DNA of 64,000 nucleotides, from positions 152,501 through 216,500 of the forward strand of contig NZ_FWWU01000009.1 in NCBI RefSeq assembly GCF_900176165.1, given 5' to 3'. Below the pieces are notes generated by a model. It did not search any database and had not been told where the DNA came from. It saw only the letters and a program-made list of their open reading frames with translations. The translations under genes and the position numbers were made by a program. Origin of the DNA: Deinococcus hopiensis KR-140. Its GTDB lineage: Bacteria > Deinococcota > Deinococci > Deinococcales > Deinococcaceae. Below, piece by piece: positions 18,684-27,392 of this stretch. Position 1 is the first letter of the stretch. The number at the start of each line of letters is the position of its first letter.

Positions 18684-19226
18684 TCACACCGCTCGCCCCC
18701 CCCTCGATGCCCGCAGAACCAACAGCGCGTACACGATCTGGTAGGCGACGAACACCAGAAAGAGACCGGTGGTGAAGGGACTGCGGCCCACAAAGGTAGA
18801 AGGATCGAACTGCTCGCCTCCTGTGGTGGCCGGCATTCCCCCAATGGGGAGGGGCCATGGCCGCCACAGCAGCCGCGCCACGAACAGCGCGAACACGCCA
18901 CCACCGATCCACACGTTGGGGAGGTAGCGCGTGGCGTGGCCGTCGGGGCCGTATTCAAAGCGGGTGTGCCGCGCAGACCAGGAGGCGAGCCCAGCGCCCA
19001 CCAGCGCTCCGAGCAGCGCCGCGCCCGAACCGGCCAGGGAATGCGCGCTGAGCAGCACCAGCGCTCCGATGACCAGCAGGATGAGCGGACGGCGAGCGAG
19101 GCGGCGCTGGCCCCTCGCGTCGAGGGGTTGCGGGGTGGCGAAGCGCTGAAAGCGGCGCAGCATCATCAGGGCCATACAGGCCAGCGCCACCAGCGAGGAC
19201 GCCAGGGCGGGGTGGGCGGCGGTCAC
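18684..19226 (-). CDS. Membrane protein, CcdC/DUF1453-like
   Basis: 180 aa with about five hydrophobic segments. No enzymatic motif is visible; the arrangement resembles CcdC-type membrane proteins, but the match is weak. The GTG at 19226 overlaps the ATPase stop codon (GTGA), so it is translationally coupled to the ABC ATPase and likely works with that exporter. Confidence 0.65.
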   Translation of the reverse strand: MTAAHPALASSLVALACMALMMLRRFQRFATPQPLDARGQRRLARRPLILLVIGALVLLSAHSLAGSGAALLGALVGAGLASWSARHTRFEYGPDGHATRYLPNVWIGGGVFALFVARLLWRPWPLPIGGMPATTGGEQFDPSTFVGRSPFTTGLFLVFVAYQIVYALLVLRASRGGRAV

Positions 19227-20116
19227 GCCTTCACGCTCCCCGTCAGGCTCATAAACGCGTCTTCCAGGCTGGCCCGCGTCACTTCCAGCTGGGAAAAGGG
19301 GGTTCCCGACTGCACCAGTGCGGTGAGCAGGGCTTCGGGCGTCCGGGTGGTAAGGGTGGCGTGGCCGCGTTCATCCACCTCGGCACCCTCCACGCCGGGC
19401 AGGTGCTGGAGTTCGGTCAGTACCAGGTCCGACTGGAAGCGCACGTGCGAGGTGGCGATGCTGGAACGCAGGGCTCCCGGCGTGCCGTCCGCCAGGATGC
19501 GCCCCGCGTTCATGACCACCACGCGGTCTGCGGTGCGCTCGGCTTCCTCCAGGTAGTGGGTGGTGAGCAGGATGGTGCGGCCCCCGCGCTTGAGCCGCTC
19601 CACAGCGGCCCAGAACCCCTGACGGCTGCCCGCGTCCATGCCGGTGGTGGGCTCGTCCAGGTACAGCACCGCCGGATTGCCCACCATCGCGAGCGCAAAG
19701 GCCAGCCGCCGGGCTTGTCCGCCCGAGAGAGCCCCGGCACGCCGCCCCCCCAGCGGTAGCAGATCTGCCAACGCCAGCGTCTCGTCCACCGGCAGCGGCG
19801 AGGGGTACATCCGCGCGAACAGGGTCACCGCCTCGCGCACCGTCAGCGCAGCGGGGAGAGCACTTTCCTGGGGCATGGACCCCACCTGCGCCCGGGTGGT
19901 GGCGTCGCGCGGATCGCCTCCCAGCACCCGCACCGCGCCGGCCGTAGGCCGCAGCAGCCCCAGCATCAGTCCGATGGCCGTGGTCTTGCCCGCGCCGTTG
20001 GGCCCCAGCAGGGCGGTCAGTTCTCCGGGCCGCACCTCCAGATCGAGGCCCTGCAAGGCCTGCACCCGTCCGAACGTCTTGCCCACCCCACTGAGTTCTA
20101 TCGCTGCTCCCGTCAT
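19223..20116 (-). CDS. ABC transporter ATP-binding protein
   Basis: 297-aa ATPase subunit of the exporter. Walker A GPNGAGKTTA lies at about residues 38-47, the signature LSGGQARRLAFAL near 129, Walker B VLYLDEPTTGMDAGS near 150 and the switch histidine in LLTTHYLEEAE. A C-terminal extension of about 80 residues is typical of drug-type ABC-2 systems. It is the first gene of the locus and lies just below a perfect 20-bp palindrome (20172-20191). Confidence 0.93.
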   Translation of the reverse strand: MTGAAIELSGVGKTFGRVQALQGLDLEVRPGELTALLGPNGAGKTTAIGLMLGLLRPTAGAVRVLGGDPRDATTRAQVGSMPQESALPAALTVREAVTLFARMYPSPLPVDETLALADLLPLGGRRAGALSGGQARRLAFALAMVGNPAVLYLDEPTTGMDAGSRQGFWAAVERLKRGGRTILLTTHYLEEAERTADRVVVMNAGRILADGTPGALRSSIATSHVRFQSDLVLTELQHLPGVEGAEVDERGHATLTTRTPEALLTALVQSGTPFSQLEVTRASLEDAFMSLTGSVKA

Positions 20117-20171
20117 GCTCCAAGCTTGCCTGACAGAGCCCAGAGTCCCCAGTGTGGCCCGTCAGACGCAA

Positions 20172-20191
20172 AGGGTGACAATTGTCACCCT
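20172..20191. promoter_or_regulatory. Perfect 20-bp palindrome, candidate operator for the response regulator
   Basis: AGGGTGACAATTGTCACCCT, fully self-complementary, 56 nt above the ABC ATPase start and about 90 nt above the divergent gene at 20284. NarL-family regulators bind such dyads, and the linked regulator at 14648 is the obvious candidate. Confidence 0.6.
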
Positions 20192-20269
20192 GAGGAGATG
20201 GGTCGGTTTCCCCAGCGTTGAGCCAAGCTTTAAGCGTGAGATTGATTCCGCCCACGCGGCCCGGACCGC

Positions 20270-20275
20270 TAGACT
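20270..20275 (+). promoter_or_regulatory. -10 element (TAGACT) before 20284
   Basis: TANNNT hexamer 8 nt before the ATG; no Shine-Dalgarno is present. Confidence 0.5.
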
Positions 20276-20283
20276 CGGCGTAT

Positions 20284-20889
20284 ATGGCCGATCTTGACCG
20301 TGCCCGTGAAGCCCTGCGCGCTTCTCTGACCGCCTGGGCGGTGGCCGAGGTGCGCGCCGGTCAGGCCCGCGTGACGCTGGTGCCTGCTCCCGATGCCCTC
20401 GCCCTGCACCTGGAACGGGTGGATGCGGGCTGGGCATTGAGCTGGGCTTGCGACAGCGTGACCCCACCCGTCGTGCGCGCACGCCTAACGGTGTGCGGCG
20501 TGACCCGCGAGGGGCTGGCAACGGGCCATACCCTGAACGACGCCCGTCTGTGCGCCCTGGCTGACGCCGCCCACTTCTTCGGTCTGCCCTTGCCCGAGGA
20601 AGCGCAGTGGGTGGAATACGACCCCGAGGACGGAGCGAACACGGCGGACCTTGACGCCGAGACCGAGCGGGCCGCCGCGCCCAGTGCCCAGGCCGTGGCC
20701 CTGCTGCCCGAGCCTCCGCGCGATCCGCAAATGGACAAGGCCCGTCGGCACATTGAGGACCTGCTGGAGCAGCTCAAGGCGGCGGGCAAGGGCGGCGACG
20801 CGACGCGCGTGTTGCTGCGCGGCTACGGCGAGACGGTGGAAGAGAGCCGGGGCATCTACAAAGAACTCCAGGCCATCCTCAAAGGCTAG
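20284..20889 (+). CDS. Hypothetical protein with C-terminal helical region
   Basis: 201 aa, not recognised. The N-terminal two thirds read as an alpha/beta domain (VAEVRAGQARVTLVPAPDAL, DAGWALSWACDSVTPPVVRARL). A linker rich in Ala, Glu and Pro is followed by a C-terminal amphipathic segment (RRHIEDLLEQLKAAGKGGDAT) that could be a coiled coil. The ATG at 20284 follows a TAGACT -10 element, indicating a leaderless message. A metallophosphatase gene starts 20 nt downstream, so the pair is probably co-transcribed. Confidence 0.75.
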   Translation: MADLDRAREALRASLTAWAVAEVRAGQARVTLVPAPDALALHLERVDAGWALSWACDSVTPPVVRARLTVCGVTREGLATGHTLNDARLCALADAAHFFGLPLPEEAQWVEYDPEDGANTADLDAETERAAAPSAQAVALLPEPPRDPQMDKARRHIEDLLEQLKAAGKGGDATRVLLRGYGETVEESRGIYKELQAILKG

Positions 20890-20909
20890 GGGAAAGGGGA
20901 GAAAAGGGG

Positions 20910-21677
20910 ATGCCGATGCAGAAATTCATCGCAGTGGGCGACGTACACGCGGACTGGGACGGACTGTGGGCGGCCCTCAAGGCCGCGAGTTGCGTGACCC
21001 CGGACGGCCTGCCCACGCCGCCGGTGCAGGCCGGGGTATACCAGGTGGTGTTGATCGGTGACCTCGTGCATCCCAAGAGCGAGCGCGACTACGAGCGCCT
21101 GACGGGCCTCTCGCGCTTCAACCCCCGCAACCCCGATCACCTGTTCGTCGCTGCCCGCGAGCAGGTGCGGGAGCTCGAACGTCTGCGCGCCTACCAATCG
21201 GCTGCGCCGCACGCCGTTCACCTGATCCTGGGCAACCACGACGACGCCGTGCTCAACACCTCTTACGTGCTGGGTACCCAGGCGGGGCTGGTTCATGTGG
21301 AATTCGATCCTGAACATGGTGGGGTTCACCTGCCCGAGCACCTGCGCGGCTGGATGGGCGAGTTTCTGCGTGAGCTGCGGGTGGGCCGCGTACAGTTCGC
21401 CCACGTCTCGCCCCTGCCTGCGCACGCCTACTACGATGATCTGTTCTACGCCGATCACAGCGCCAAACGCTGGTTTCGTGAATCCCCAGAATACGTGCAT
21501 ATGGCGGGCCTGAGTTTCGGCGTTTACGGTCACACGCAGATGGAACGCGGCATCCTGCTGGACGAGGAGGCGGGCTTTGCCATGATCGACGCCCTGCATA
21601 CCCGCGAGTACCTCGAACTGCTGATCGATTCTTCGCAGGACTCCCCCATACAGAGCGTACGGGCGGTGCCCTTTTGA
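20910..21677 (+). CDS. Calcineurin-like metallophosphoesterase
   Basis: 255-aa phosphoesterase with the dinuclear metal signature: GDVHADWDG near residue 9, GDLVHPKS near 50, GNHDDAV near 111, a histidine in VQFAHVSPLP, and GHTQ near 208. The first block resembles diadenosine tetraphosphatase or PrpE-type enzymes, but substrate cannot be assigned. A purine-rich ribosome site (GGGGAGAAAAGGGG) precedes the ATG; a second ATG two codons later is possible. Confidence 0.88.
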   Translation: MPMQKFIAVGDVHADWDGLWAALKAASCVTPDGLPTPPVQAGVYQVVLIGDLVHPKSERDYERLTGLSRFNPRNPDHLFVAAREQVRELERLRAYQSAAPHAVHLILGNHDDAVLNTSYVLGTQAGLVHVEFDPEHGGVHLPEHLRGWMGEFLRELRVGRVQFAHVSPLPAHAYYDDLFYADHSAKRWFRESPEYVHMAGLSFGVYGHTQMERGILLDEEAGFAMIDALHTREYLELLIDSSQDSPIQSVRAVPF

Positions 21678-21714
21678 AGAGCCAACCCACGCGCCCCCGT
21701 TTATGGGGCCCCCG

Positions 21715-21743
21715 TTGACAAGCCCGTGGAGCGCAGCTATCCT
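21715..21743 (+). promoter_or_regulatory. tRNA-Asp/tRNA-Phe promoter TTGACA-N17-TATCCT
   Basis: Consensus -35 (21715-21720) and good -10 (21738-21743) with 17-nt spacing, about 30 nt before tRNA-Asp. Confidence 0.8.
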
Positions 21744-21771
21744 TAACCCCGCTGCTTTTTGCGGCGCGAAG

Positions 21772-21848
<77 letters not shown>

Positions 21849-21850
21849 TT

Positions 21851-21927
<77 letters not shown>

Positions 21928-21935
21928 AGAGAAAG

Positions 21936-21966
21936 AACCCCGTCTAGCACGGGGTTTTTCTTTTTG
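21936..21966 (+). terminator. Terminator after tRNA-Phe
   Basis: AACCCCGT stem with a 5-nt loop followed by a T-rich run (TTTTTCTTTTTG). Confidence 0.85.
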
Positions 21967-22088
21967 TCTCCTCAACTTGGACCCGGTCCGCCCAGCAGTG
22001 ATCGTTTGCTCCATGTCCAACCCGCCGAGTCCCGTCAGAAGGACACCCACATGACCTGGGCGCAGTTCTACTACCACCTCCGCATCAA

Positions 22089-22289
22089 ATGCCGTGCCAG
22101 GACCACCCTGCACTTCTACGGCGTCACGCCCGCGCCTTGATGCGGGTGTTGATCGGCCTGATGAAGGACAACACCGAGCTCTTCAAGCAGTACTCGGACA
22201 ACGGCAGCTTCCAGCGTTGGATGCAGGACACAGTCTTCGAGCTGACGTACGCCGAGGCACGGCGCCCTGACATCAACCTGGGCCGTTAA
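22089..22289 (+). pseudogene. C-terminal fragment of a type I restriction enzyme R subunit (HsdR)
   Basis: From the ATG at 22140 the frame reads MRVLIGLMKDNTELFKQYSD followed by NGSFQRWMQDTVFELTYAEA. This resembles the extreme C-terminus of HsdR proteins (NTELFKQFSDNPSFKRWL...). No motor or nuclease domain precedes it, and the 17 upstream codons do not fit the family. It looks like debris of a type I restriction system adjacent to the island's left boundary. Confidence 0.6.
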
Positions 22290-22617
22290 AGCCCGGAGGA
22301 GCAGGACGCTGTACTTCCCCAATTGATGTGCCTGCTCGCGTCCAACCTGGTCCGGCGTGGCTGGAGCATGGGCAGAAGAAAGGCGACCCGGAGGCCGCCT
22401 GGATGGGTGTGGGCGACTGGACTCGAACCAGTCCGAGGGCTAACTCTCCGCCCCACTCGCACGTCCGTTTTTGAGAAGGTGGACGCTCCCCTTCGTGAAC
22501 GACGGAAGTATCCCGTCCAGCTCCCCTGGGGAGATGGGGAAGACGTTGAAGGAGGTTCAACCTTTCCTGCTCTGGACTGAGGAAAGGATCAACACTGGCT
22601 GAACCCTTGAGTCCTGG
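22290..22617. other. Non-coding stretch of the island with tRNA-like T-arm
   Basis: No gene is supported here. The minus strand at 22416-22432 forms a perfect T-arm (ACTGG, loop TTCGAGT, CCAGT) followed by CGCCCAC, which looks like the 3' acceptor strand of a tRNA. No matching 5' half was found, so it is at most a tRNA fragment. Confidence 0.35.
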
Positions 22618-24030
22618 TCATGTTCCAGGCGCTTTGATGGTGAACACACTCGACTTGTCGTCGTCCAGCAGGAGGCGGTCACGGCCCACCCACTCCAGGG
22701 TTGTGGACGTATCGATGCCGTCGTGTCTCCAGGCAGCCTTTGTCGAAGGTGTGCCGCCTGAGAAGTTGGTCACCATCACGCAGTAAGGGTTGCTCAACCC
22801 CCCGCACGCCCCTTTGCCGTACGTGGCGAGCGCACTCCCGTCGGGGGACCACGCGAGGTCGTACACGGCGTCCGTATGGGGCCTCCACTCCGCGAGGCGC
22901 TTGCCGCTCAACGCTTCGAAGACGATGACGGTGCCATCGGCGTACCCAACGGCAGCCCGGCGACCGTCTGGCGTAATGGCCGTCGCCTGGGTGTGTCCCC
23001 CGGCATCAGGGCGAACCAGGCGCGCTCCCAGTGGCCGGTCGGCCTGAACGGCTGCGTCCTCCAACCACGCTGCCTGCACGTACTCGTGAAGGAGGATGAC
23101 CCGCTGTCCATCTGGCAGCACCGTTCTGTTCCTTCCCACGCAGGCGGCCTTCCGGCAGGAGGCGATGATGTCCGCGACCGCCTCCACGGTGCGGCCTGTG
23201 CTCGGGTCCAACACCGCTCCCTTCTCCTGCTTGTACCGGGGGGCGACGAGCAGGCGTGTTCCACTCGACAGCCAGATGGGCTCAGCAAACGACATCTCGA
23301 GATCCCGCTCCCACAGGCGCCGCTTGGTCCGGGAATCGACCAGGATGACGCGGGTCTGCGTGCCCGGTCCAGTGGCCGTGACAGCGACGACCGAACCGTC
23401 TGGGGAGAGGCGGGCAGACTGAACATGCTCGCGGGATGTGGTGCGTAGGACATCTTCTCTTGCGGCCAGGACACGTTCCAAGGGGTCCTGCGCCGTATGG
23501 AGGAGGAGACCGACGCTGAGACCCAGAGCAACAAAGCAGACCCCCCTTGCCCATGCGGGGAGGCGCTGCCACCAGGTGCCAGCAAGCGAACGGGGCAAGG
23601 CCTTCGCGATGGCGGTGTCCCGGGGAGGCTGACTTAGCACCCAGGAGACGATGAGTCCGGCCAACAGGGCCAGGACAGCCCAGGTAACGGTTGAGGGAAG
23701 GGTGAGCGTAAAAGGCGAGAACCCCTCAGCAAGTTCGGAGAGGACATTCAGCGCCACGTAGAAGAACCAGATGGGCGGCAGAGACCACCGAATCAGGTCG
23801 GGCCTGCGTTGACGAAGGGGCCTGGTGAAGAGGAGGGCACTCCCGGCCAGTCCGACCGTGATGGCGAGGGCGAAGCTCAGCAGGACAAACGGAAAGTCGT
23901 AGCTGGGCCCTTGCATTCCACGGGAGAAGAACAGGCGGGACAGGCCCGTGACCGTGCCGAGGGCCAGGAGACCGAAGGTGATCCAGGAGGCGTTGAGAAG
24001 TCCGAACACGGCCCACCGGTCCCGGCTCAT
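22618..24030 (-). CDS. Membrane-anchored WD40-like beta-propeller protein
   Basis: 470 aa. Four to five membrane helices fill residues 1-160 (VFGLLNASWITFGLLALGTV, FPFVLLSFALAITVGLAGSA, WAVLALLAGLIVSWVLS, GVCFVALGLSVGLLLH). The rest is a propeller with repeating D-G motifs: SARLSPDGSVVAVTATG, AITPDGRRAAVGYADGTVIV and DLAWSPDGSALATYGKG. Function is unknown; the layout suggests a membrane sensor or scaffold. The ATG at 24030 lies 6 nt below a TACACT -10 element. Codons further upstream are unlikely to be used. Confidence 0.8.
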   Translation of the reverse strand: MSRDRWAVFGLLNASWITFGLLALGTVTGLSRLFFSRGMQGPSYDFPFVLLSFALAITVGLAGSALLFTRPLRQRRPDLIRWSLPPIWFFYVALNVLSELAEGFSPFTLTLPSTVTWAVLALLAGLIVSWVLSQPPRDTAIAKALPRSLAGTWWQRLPAWARGVCFVALGLSVGLLLHTAQDPLERVLAAREDVLRTTSREHVQSARLSPDGSVVAVTATGPGTQTRVILVDSRTKRRLWERDLEMSFAEPIWLSSGTRLLVAPRYKQEKGAVLDPSTGRTVEAVADIIASCRKAACVGRNRTVLPDGQRVILLHEYVQAAWLEDAAVQADRPLGARLVRPDAGGHTQATAITPDGRRAAVGYADGTVIVFEALSGKRLAEWRPHTDAVYDLAWSPDGSALATYGKGACGGLSNPYCVMVTNFSGGTPSTKAAWRHDGIDTSTTLEWVGRDRLLLDDDKSSVFTIKAPGT

Positions 24031-24036
24031 GCCGCG

Positions 24037-24042
24037 AGTGTA
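24037..24042 (-). promoter_or_regulatory. -10 element (TACACT) of island WD40 gene
   Basis: TANNNT hexamer 6 nt before the ATG at 24030; the island thus uses the host's leaderless start style. Confidence 0.5.
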
Positions 24043-24255
24043 AAGCGGGAGAGAGGCTAGAAAGGACGCAGGTGCGCGGGAGGACTGGGGGAAGGAGGAA
24101 CCTCTTTGCGGCGCGAACGTCTGGCAGGCGTAGCTGGCCTCTGCCATCTAGCGGAGTGGGGGATGCGCCACCCGGTTGATGTGGGCAAGAGGGGCGGGAG
24201 CGCACCATAGGGACAACCGAGGGGCGAGCGTGCCGACCGGTAAGAGGAGAACACC

Positions 24256-24411
24256 GTGAACCCCTACGTCCAGAACGACCGTGCGCAACACCTCCAGGCC
24301 GAAGCCCAGCGGCGCCGTGAAGCCAAAGCCGCCCGTGCCGAGCGTCAGGAGAGCGACCGCTTCAAGCTGACCTACCTGCTGTCCTTCATGCGTCAGGCCC
24401 GCCTCGCGTGA
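24256..24411 (+). CDS. Small basic protein of unknown function
   Basis: 51 aa starting at GTG, reading MNPYVQNDRAQHLQAEAQRR and continuing as an Arg/Ala-rich helix to SFMRQARLA. A GAGGAG ribosome site lies 7 nt upstream, which supports it as a real gene despite its size. It is highly charged and alpha-helical, without a recognised motif. A GC-rich hairpin follows about 36 nt after the stop. Confidence 0.65.
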   Translation: MNPYVQNDRAQHLQAEAQRRREAKAARAERQESDRFKLTYLLSFMRQARLA

Positions 24412-24447
24412 GACGCACTCCCGTCAACAACATCGAAGAACCCAATA

Positions 24448-24469
24448 GCCCCTCCTGAACTGGAGGGGC
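24448..24469 (+). terminator. Hairpin after the 51-aa gene
   Basis: GCCCCTCC / GGAGGGGC, 8-bp stem with 6-nt loop; no T-run follows, so termination is uncertain. Confidence 0.5.
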
Positions 24470-24561
24470 AACTTCATTCAGAAGCGCTTTCCTTAAGGTG
24501 GTTCTATGCACCGACCCGCGCCGGAATCGTACGTGCCTCGGCAGTTCCGGATGCTCCAAGC

Positions 24562-25218
24562 ATGACCGCTTCCATGGACCAACTTGCGGTCGAGCATGCA
24601 CTCGCTGAGCTGGCTCGGCCAACCCTCACGGACGTAGAGGTCTTCCTCACACGACACGTTCTGGAGGAGCAGAACGGTGTCCCTGTGGTCGCTGGAGTCG
24701 TATTGAACGACGAGGGCGTCCATGACGTCTATCTCCGCGTAGAAGACCAGTTTTACTTTCTAGTGCTGATGCTCCGCTTCGAGGACCGGACTCCGTCGCT
24801 TCTCGGGTGCCGCATTGAGGCGGGCAGCACGGTGTATCTGAGGGTGAGCAGTGAGCAACTGAGTGCCGAAGACATCACGGCGAGAATCGGGCTTATCCCT
24901 TCCAAGTCAACAAGCAAGGGAGAGATCTCCAGCCGTACTGGACGCCCCTATCCGGGCTCTGACTGGTCCTTGTGCCCAGCAGGAAATGGCTTGAAGGACC
25001 CAGGAGAGGTGGAGACGAAGTTCACCCGGTTGCTGGATGCCACGCAGGAAGTGGCCGAACACATCAAGGCCCTCGCCAGCACCACCTGTACCGTCCACGT
25101 CACAGTGGCGTACTACGGGTACGCGCAGCAGATGTGGGGGTTGGCACTGACCCCTTGGCACCTGGAACGACTTGCTGCCCTGGGCGCCACCTTGGACGTT
25201 GACCTCTACGCTTCGTGA
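24562..25218 (+). CDS. DUF4279-domain protein, immunity-like
   Basis: 218 aa. The C-terminal half (about 95-218) has the DUF4279 layout: SAEDITARIGLIPSKSTSKG, a PYPGSDWSL tryptophan motif, a helix LLDATQEVAEHIKAL, then VHVTVAYYGYAQQ and a terminal LAALGATLDVDLYAS. The first ~90 residues form a separate small alpha/beta region. DUF4279 proteins are often proposed to be immunity proteins of polymorphic toxin systems (family knowledge, not shown here). No toxin gene is adjacent. Another in-frame ATG lies three codons in. Confidence 0.65.
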   Translation: MTASMDQLAVEHALAELARPTLTDVEVFLTRHVLEEQNGVPVVAGVVLNDEGVHDVYLRVEDQFYFLVLMLRFEDRTPSLLGCRIEAGSTVYLRVSSEQLSAEDITARIGLIPSKSTSKGEISSRTGRPYPGSDWSLCPAGNGLKDPGEVETKFTRLLDATQEVAEHIKALASTTCTVHVTVAYYGYAQQMWGLALTPWHLERLAALGATLDVDLYAS

Positions 25219-25324
25219 CGTATGGGTGTGGCTGGTGCGTTCAGGATCACCTTAGATGCTCGCGAAGGAGGAGAGCGCTGGTTTTAAACGACGAATGCGG
25301 CCACTCGGGCCGCTGATAGTCAAA

Positions 25325-25353
25325 AATATAGCGTTGTATTCAGCGGAAGTCAA
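25325..25353 (-). promoter_or_regulatory. Orphan promoter TTGACT-N17-TATATT followed by hairpin
   Basis: On the minus strand, -35 at 25353-25348 and -10 at 25330-25325, spacer 17 nt. A GCGGCC/GGCCGC hairpin (25313-25297) begins about 5 nt past the expected start. The upstream GCTGCATAACTTGAC is shared with 47409-47423. No ORF follows on this strand. Confidence 0.5.
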
Positions 25354-25457
25354 GTTATGCAGCCGGGTGTGCATGCAGGAGCAAGTGACACCTTCCACTC
25401 TTCCCTCTGGGCACATCTGGCAGCCCTCATGCTGTTGGCGCTCTAGGTTGACAAGTG

Positions 25458-26963
25458 ATGCCTGATCTGACGGACGAACTGCGTAGCCTCTTCGCGCTTT
25501 CCTGGGGGTGCGAGGACGATGAGGCGCTGCCGATGTGGTCGGATACCGAAGCCGTTGGGGGCATCAACCCTCCTCTGCAGCAGAAGCTCATTCGCCTTCT
25601 GGCCGACCGGGCACAGGACCTGCTTCCTCTGCTCAGGGAAGACCAGGAGCACCTCTGGACCTTCACTCAAGCCCGGCTCCTCGTCCGCGTCCTGGCACAC
25701 CTGGAGGAAGGTACTCGAGCTCTGCAACGCCTCGCTGCAGGAGAGGGCGGACCCTATACGGTCAGCATGGAAGAGGACGCTGCCCAAATCCTGGCGGCAA
25801 GGAAAGACGCAGGCCTCATTCCGTTTTTTCGGCAACTCGTCCTCAGCAGCAAGGTGCGCAGTCAGGTGTGGACCATCGCCCTCCATGTTCTGGTGGACGC
25901 TAAGGACGGTGCGAGTGTGAAGGCGCTTCAGGCGGTGTACGGTGGACCGAACTCGCGAGCTGTGGCGAACGCTCGGGTACGACTCGGGGACATCACCGCC
26001 CTACGACCCCTGCTTCAGACATCGGCAAGGTTCTATGTCGAGGAGGCTTCACAGGCGATCAGCCTCCTGGAGCAGCGCCTGAAAGGGCTGGCCCCCCTCC
26101 TGGAAGAGCTTGTGTCCGCGAACCCGGAACTGCTCCTGGAGCCGTCCTGTGATCCCTTGGAACAACTCGAGCACCTGGCGCTGCACGACCCCATGCTGGC
26201 AGTGCAGGAGTGGGCAACCCGACAACTGGTGTCCCTCGCAAGGGAGAGGTTTGCGTCCCTGGTGCCAAAGTTGCTCGGGCAGCCAGACTGGATGGTCGTG
26301 AAGAGCACCAGCGACGCCCTCGCCAGGATTCAGCCCCCACTTGCAGATGAACTGAACGCGCTCGTGAGTGAGAGTGGATGTCCGCACTCCATTCGGTTGT
26401 GGGCCATCCGGACCCTGCTCCTTGCTGGAATCCAACCTGAGTTGTCTGGCTTACCAGAGGTAAGGGTGACGCTTCCACCAGCGGTTCCGGAAGAAGCTCG
26501 GGACACTGTGGTGCGTTACTGGGTCCGTACCTTGGATCAAGCGGAGGCTGGGACAGACGTCCGCTGGTTGATCGAAGGCCTCACCCGTGAGTGGGGTCAG
26601 CCGGACGTGACGGACGAGCATGAGGCGGTGGTGGCCGCCTTGCGCAGTGACGGTCTCACGACAGCTGAACCGGTAGATGTGGGAACTTGGAATGAGCAGG
26701 GTTGGGGAACATACGTGGTTCTCAAGACCGAAGGAGGCCAGCTGTGGCTGAGTGAACTTGCACGCTTCGCTTGGCCTGCAGATCCGCAGGATGAGGCGAT
26801 GCAGGCGTTACGGCCACGCCTTGAGCGGGCCTTGTCCTCCGTCGGTTGGAGGATGCTGCCTGAGGAAGCCGCACCGGTTGTGTTTCCGGACTTGAACATT
26901 TACTACTTCGCTCATCGCAAGAGCCTACCCCTGCAGAAGCTGCTCTTCTACTATCAGGATTGA
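25458..26963 (+). CDS. HEAT-repeat-like helical protein
   Basis: 501 aa with irregular alpha-helical repeats typical of HEAT/ARM-like scaffolds, for example SQVWTIALHVLVDAKDGASV, AVQEWATRQLVSLARERF and SIRLWAIRTLLLAG. The last ~110 residues change to a beta-containing domain (GTYVVLKTEGGQLWLSELARF). No catalytic motif is seen. Such proteins occur in bacterial immunity and toxin loci, which would suit the neighbouring DUF4279 gene, but that is inference. ATG at 25458; a GTG directly before it is also in frame. Confidence 0.7.
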   Translation: MPDLTDELRSLFALSWGCEDDEALPMWSDTEAVGGINPPLQQKLIRLLADRAQDLLPLLREDQEHLWTFTQARLLVRVLAHLEEGTRALQRLAAGEGGPYTVSMEEDAAQILAARKDAGLIPFFRQLVLSSKVRSQVWTIALHVLVDAKDGASVKALQAVYGGPNSRAVANARVRLGDITALRPLLQTSARFYVEEASQAISLLEQRLKGLAPLLEELVSANPELLLEPSCDPLEQLEHLALHDPMLAVQEWATRQLVSLARERFASLVPKLLGQPDWMVVKSTSDALARIQPPLADELNALVSESGCPHSIRLWAIRTLLLAGIQPELSGLPEVRVTLPPAVPEEARDTVVRYWVRTLDQAEAGTDVRWLIEGLTREWGQPDVTDEHEAVVAALRSDGLTTAEPVDVGTWNEQGWGTYVVLKTEGGQLWLSELARFAWPADPQDEAMQALRPRLERALSSVGWRMLPEEAAPVVFPDLNIYYFAHRKSLPLQKLLFYYQD

Positions 26964-26989
26964 TCTCGGGTAGGCGTAGTACTCGGCTC

Positions 26990-27196
26990 TCAGGACCTTT
27001 CGGACATCTTCTGCACACGTCTAAGGGTGACGCTGGACTCTTCAGAGAAGGGATCCTGAATGTTGCCTTGGACGTCCAGGGTCACCACACCGAGGTTGAG
27101 GAGCAACTGGCCGAAGCGCTGCTCCGGGTAAGTCTCCACCGCGTCTGACAGGACCTTCAGCAGGAGCCTGTTGGCGTCCAGGCGGTCGGTGTTCAT
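26990..27196 (-). CDS. Small hypothetical protein
   Basis: 68 aa, mostly one helical region (MNTDRLDANRLLLKVLSDAV, then ETYPEQRFGQLLLNLGVV) followed by a polar tail. Small proteins with this VExxPxxRFGQxLxxLGxV pattern recur in bacterial genomes without known function. It is convergent with the HEAT-like gene, with 26 nt between the stops. A CATACT hexamer lies 6 nt before the ATG, a weak version of the leaderless promoter. Confidence 0.6.
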   Translation of the reverse strand: MNTDRLDANRLLLKVLSDAVETYPEQRFGQLLLNLGVVTLDVQGNIQDPFSEESSVTLRRVQKMSERS

Positions 27197-27392
27197 GTCC
27201 GCAGTATGGCGGCAGTGCCCTGGGGACGGAACGGATGGGAACACACGATTTCTGGACACTGTTTCTCGCTTTGCGGAAAACTCTCGCCAGCACGGTGTTT
27301 TACATTCCAGGCCTCAACCGTGATCGTGTGCTCTCCAGGGCATTTGACAGGTGGGCAAAGAGGGATTTATGCTGCCTGGGACGGGATTTATC

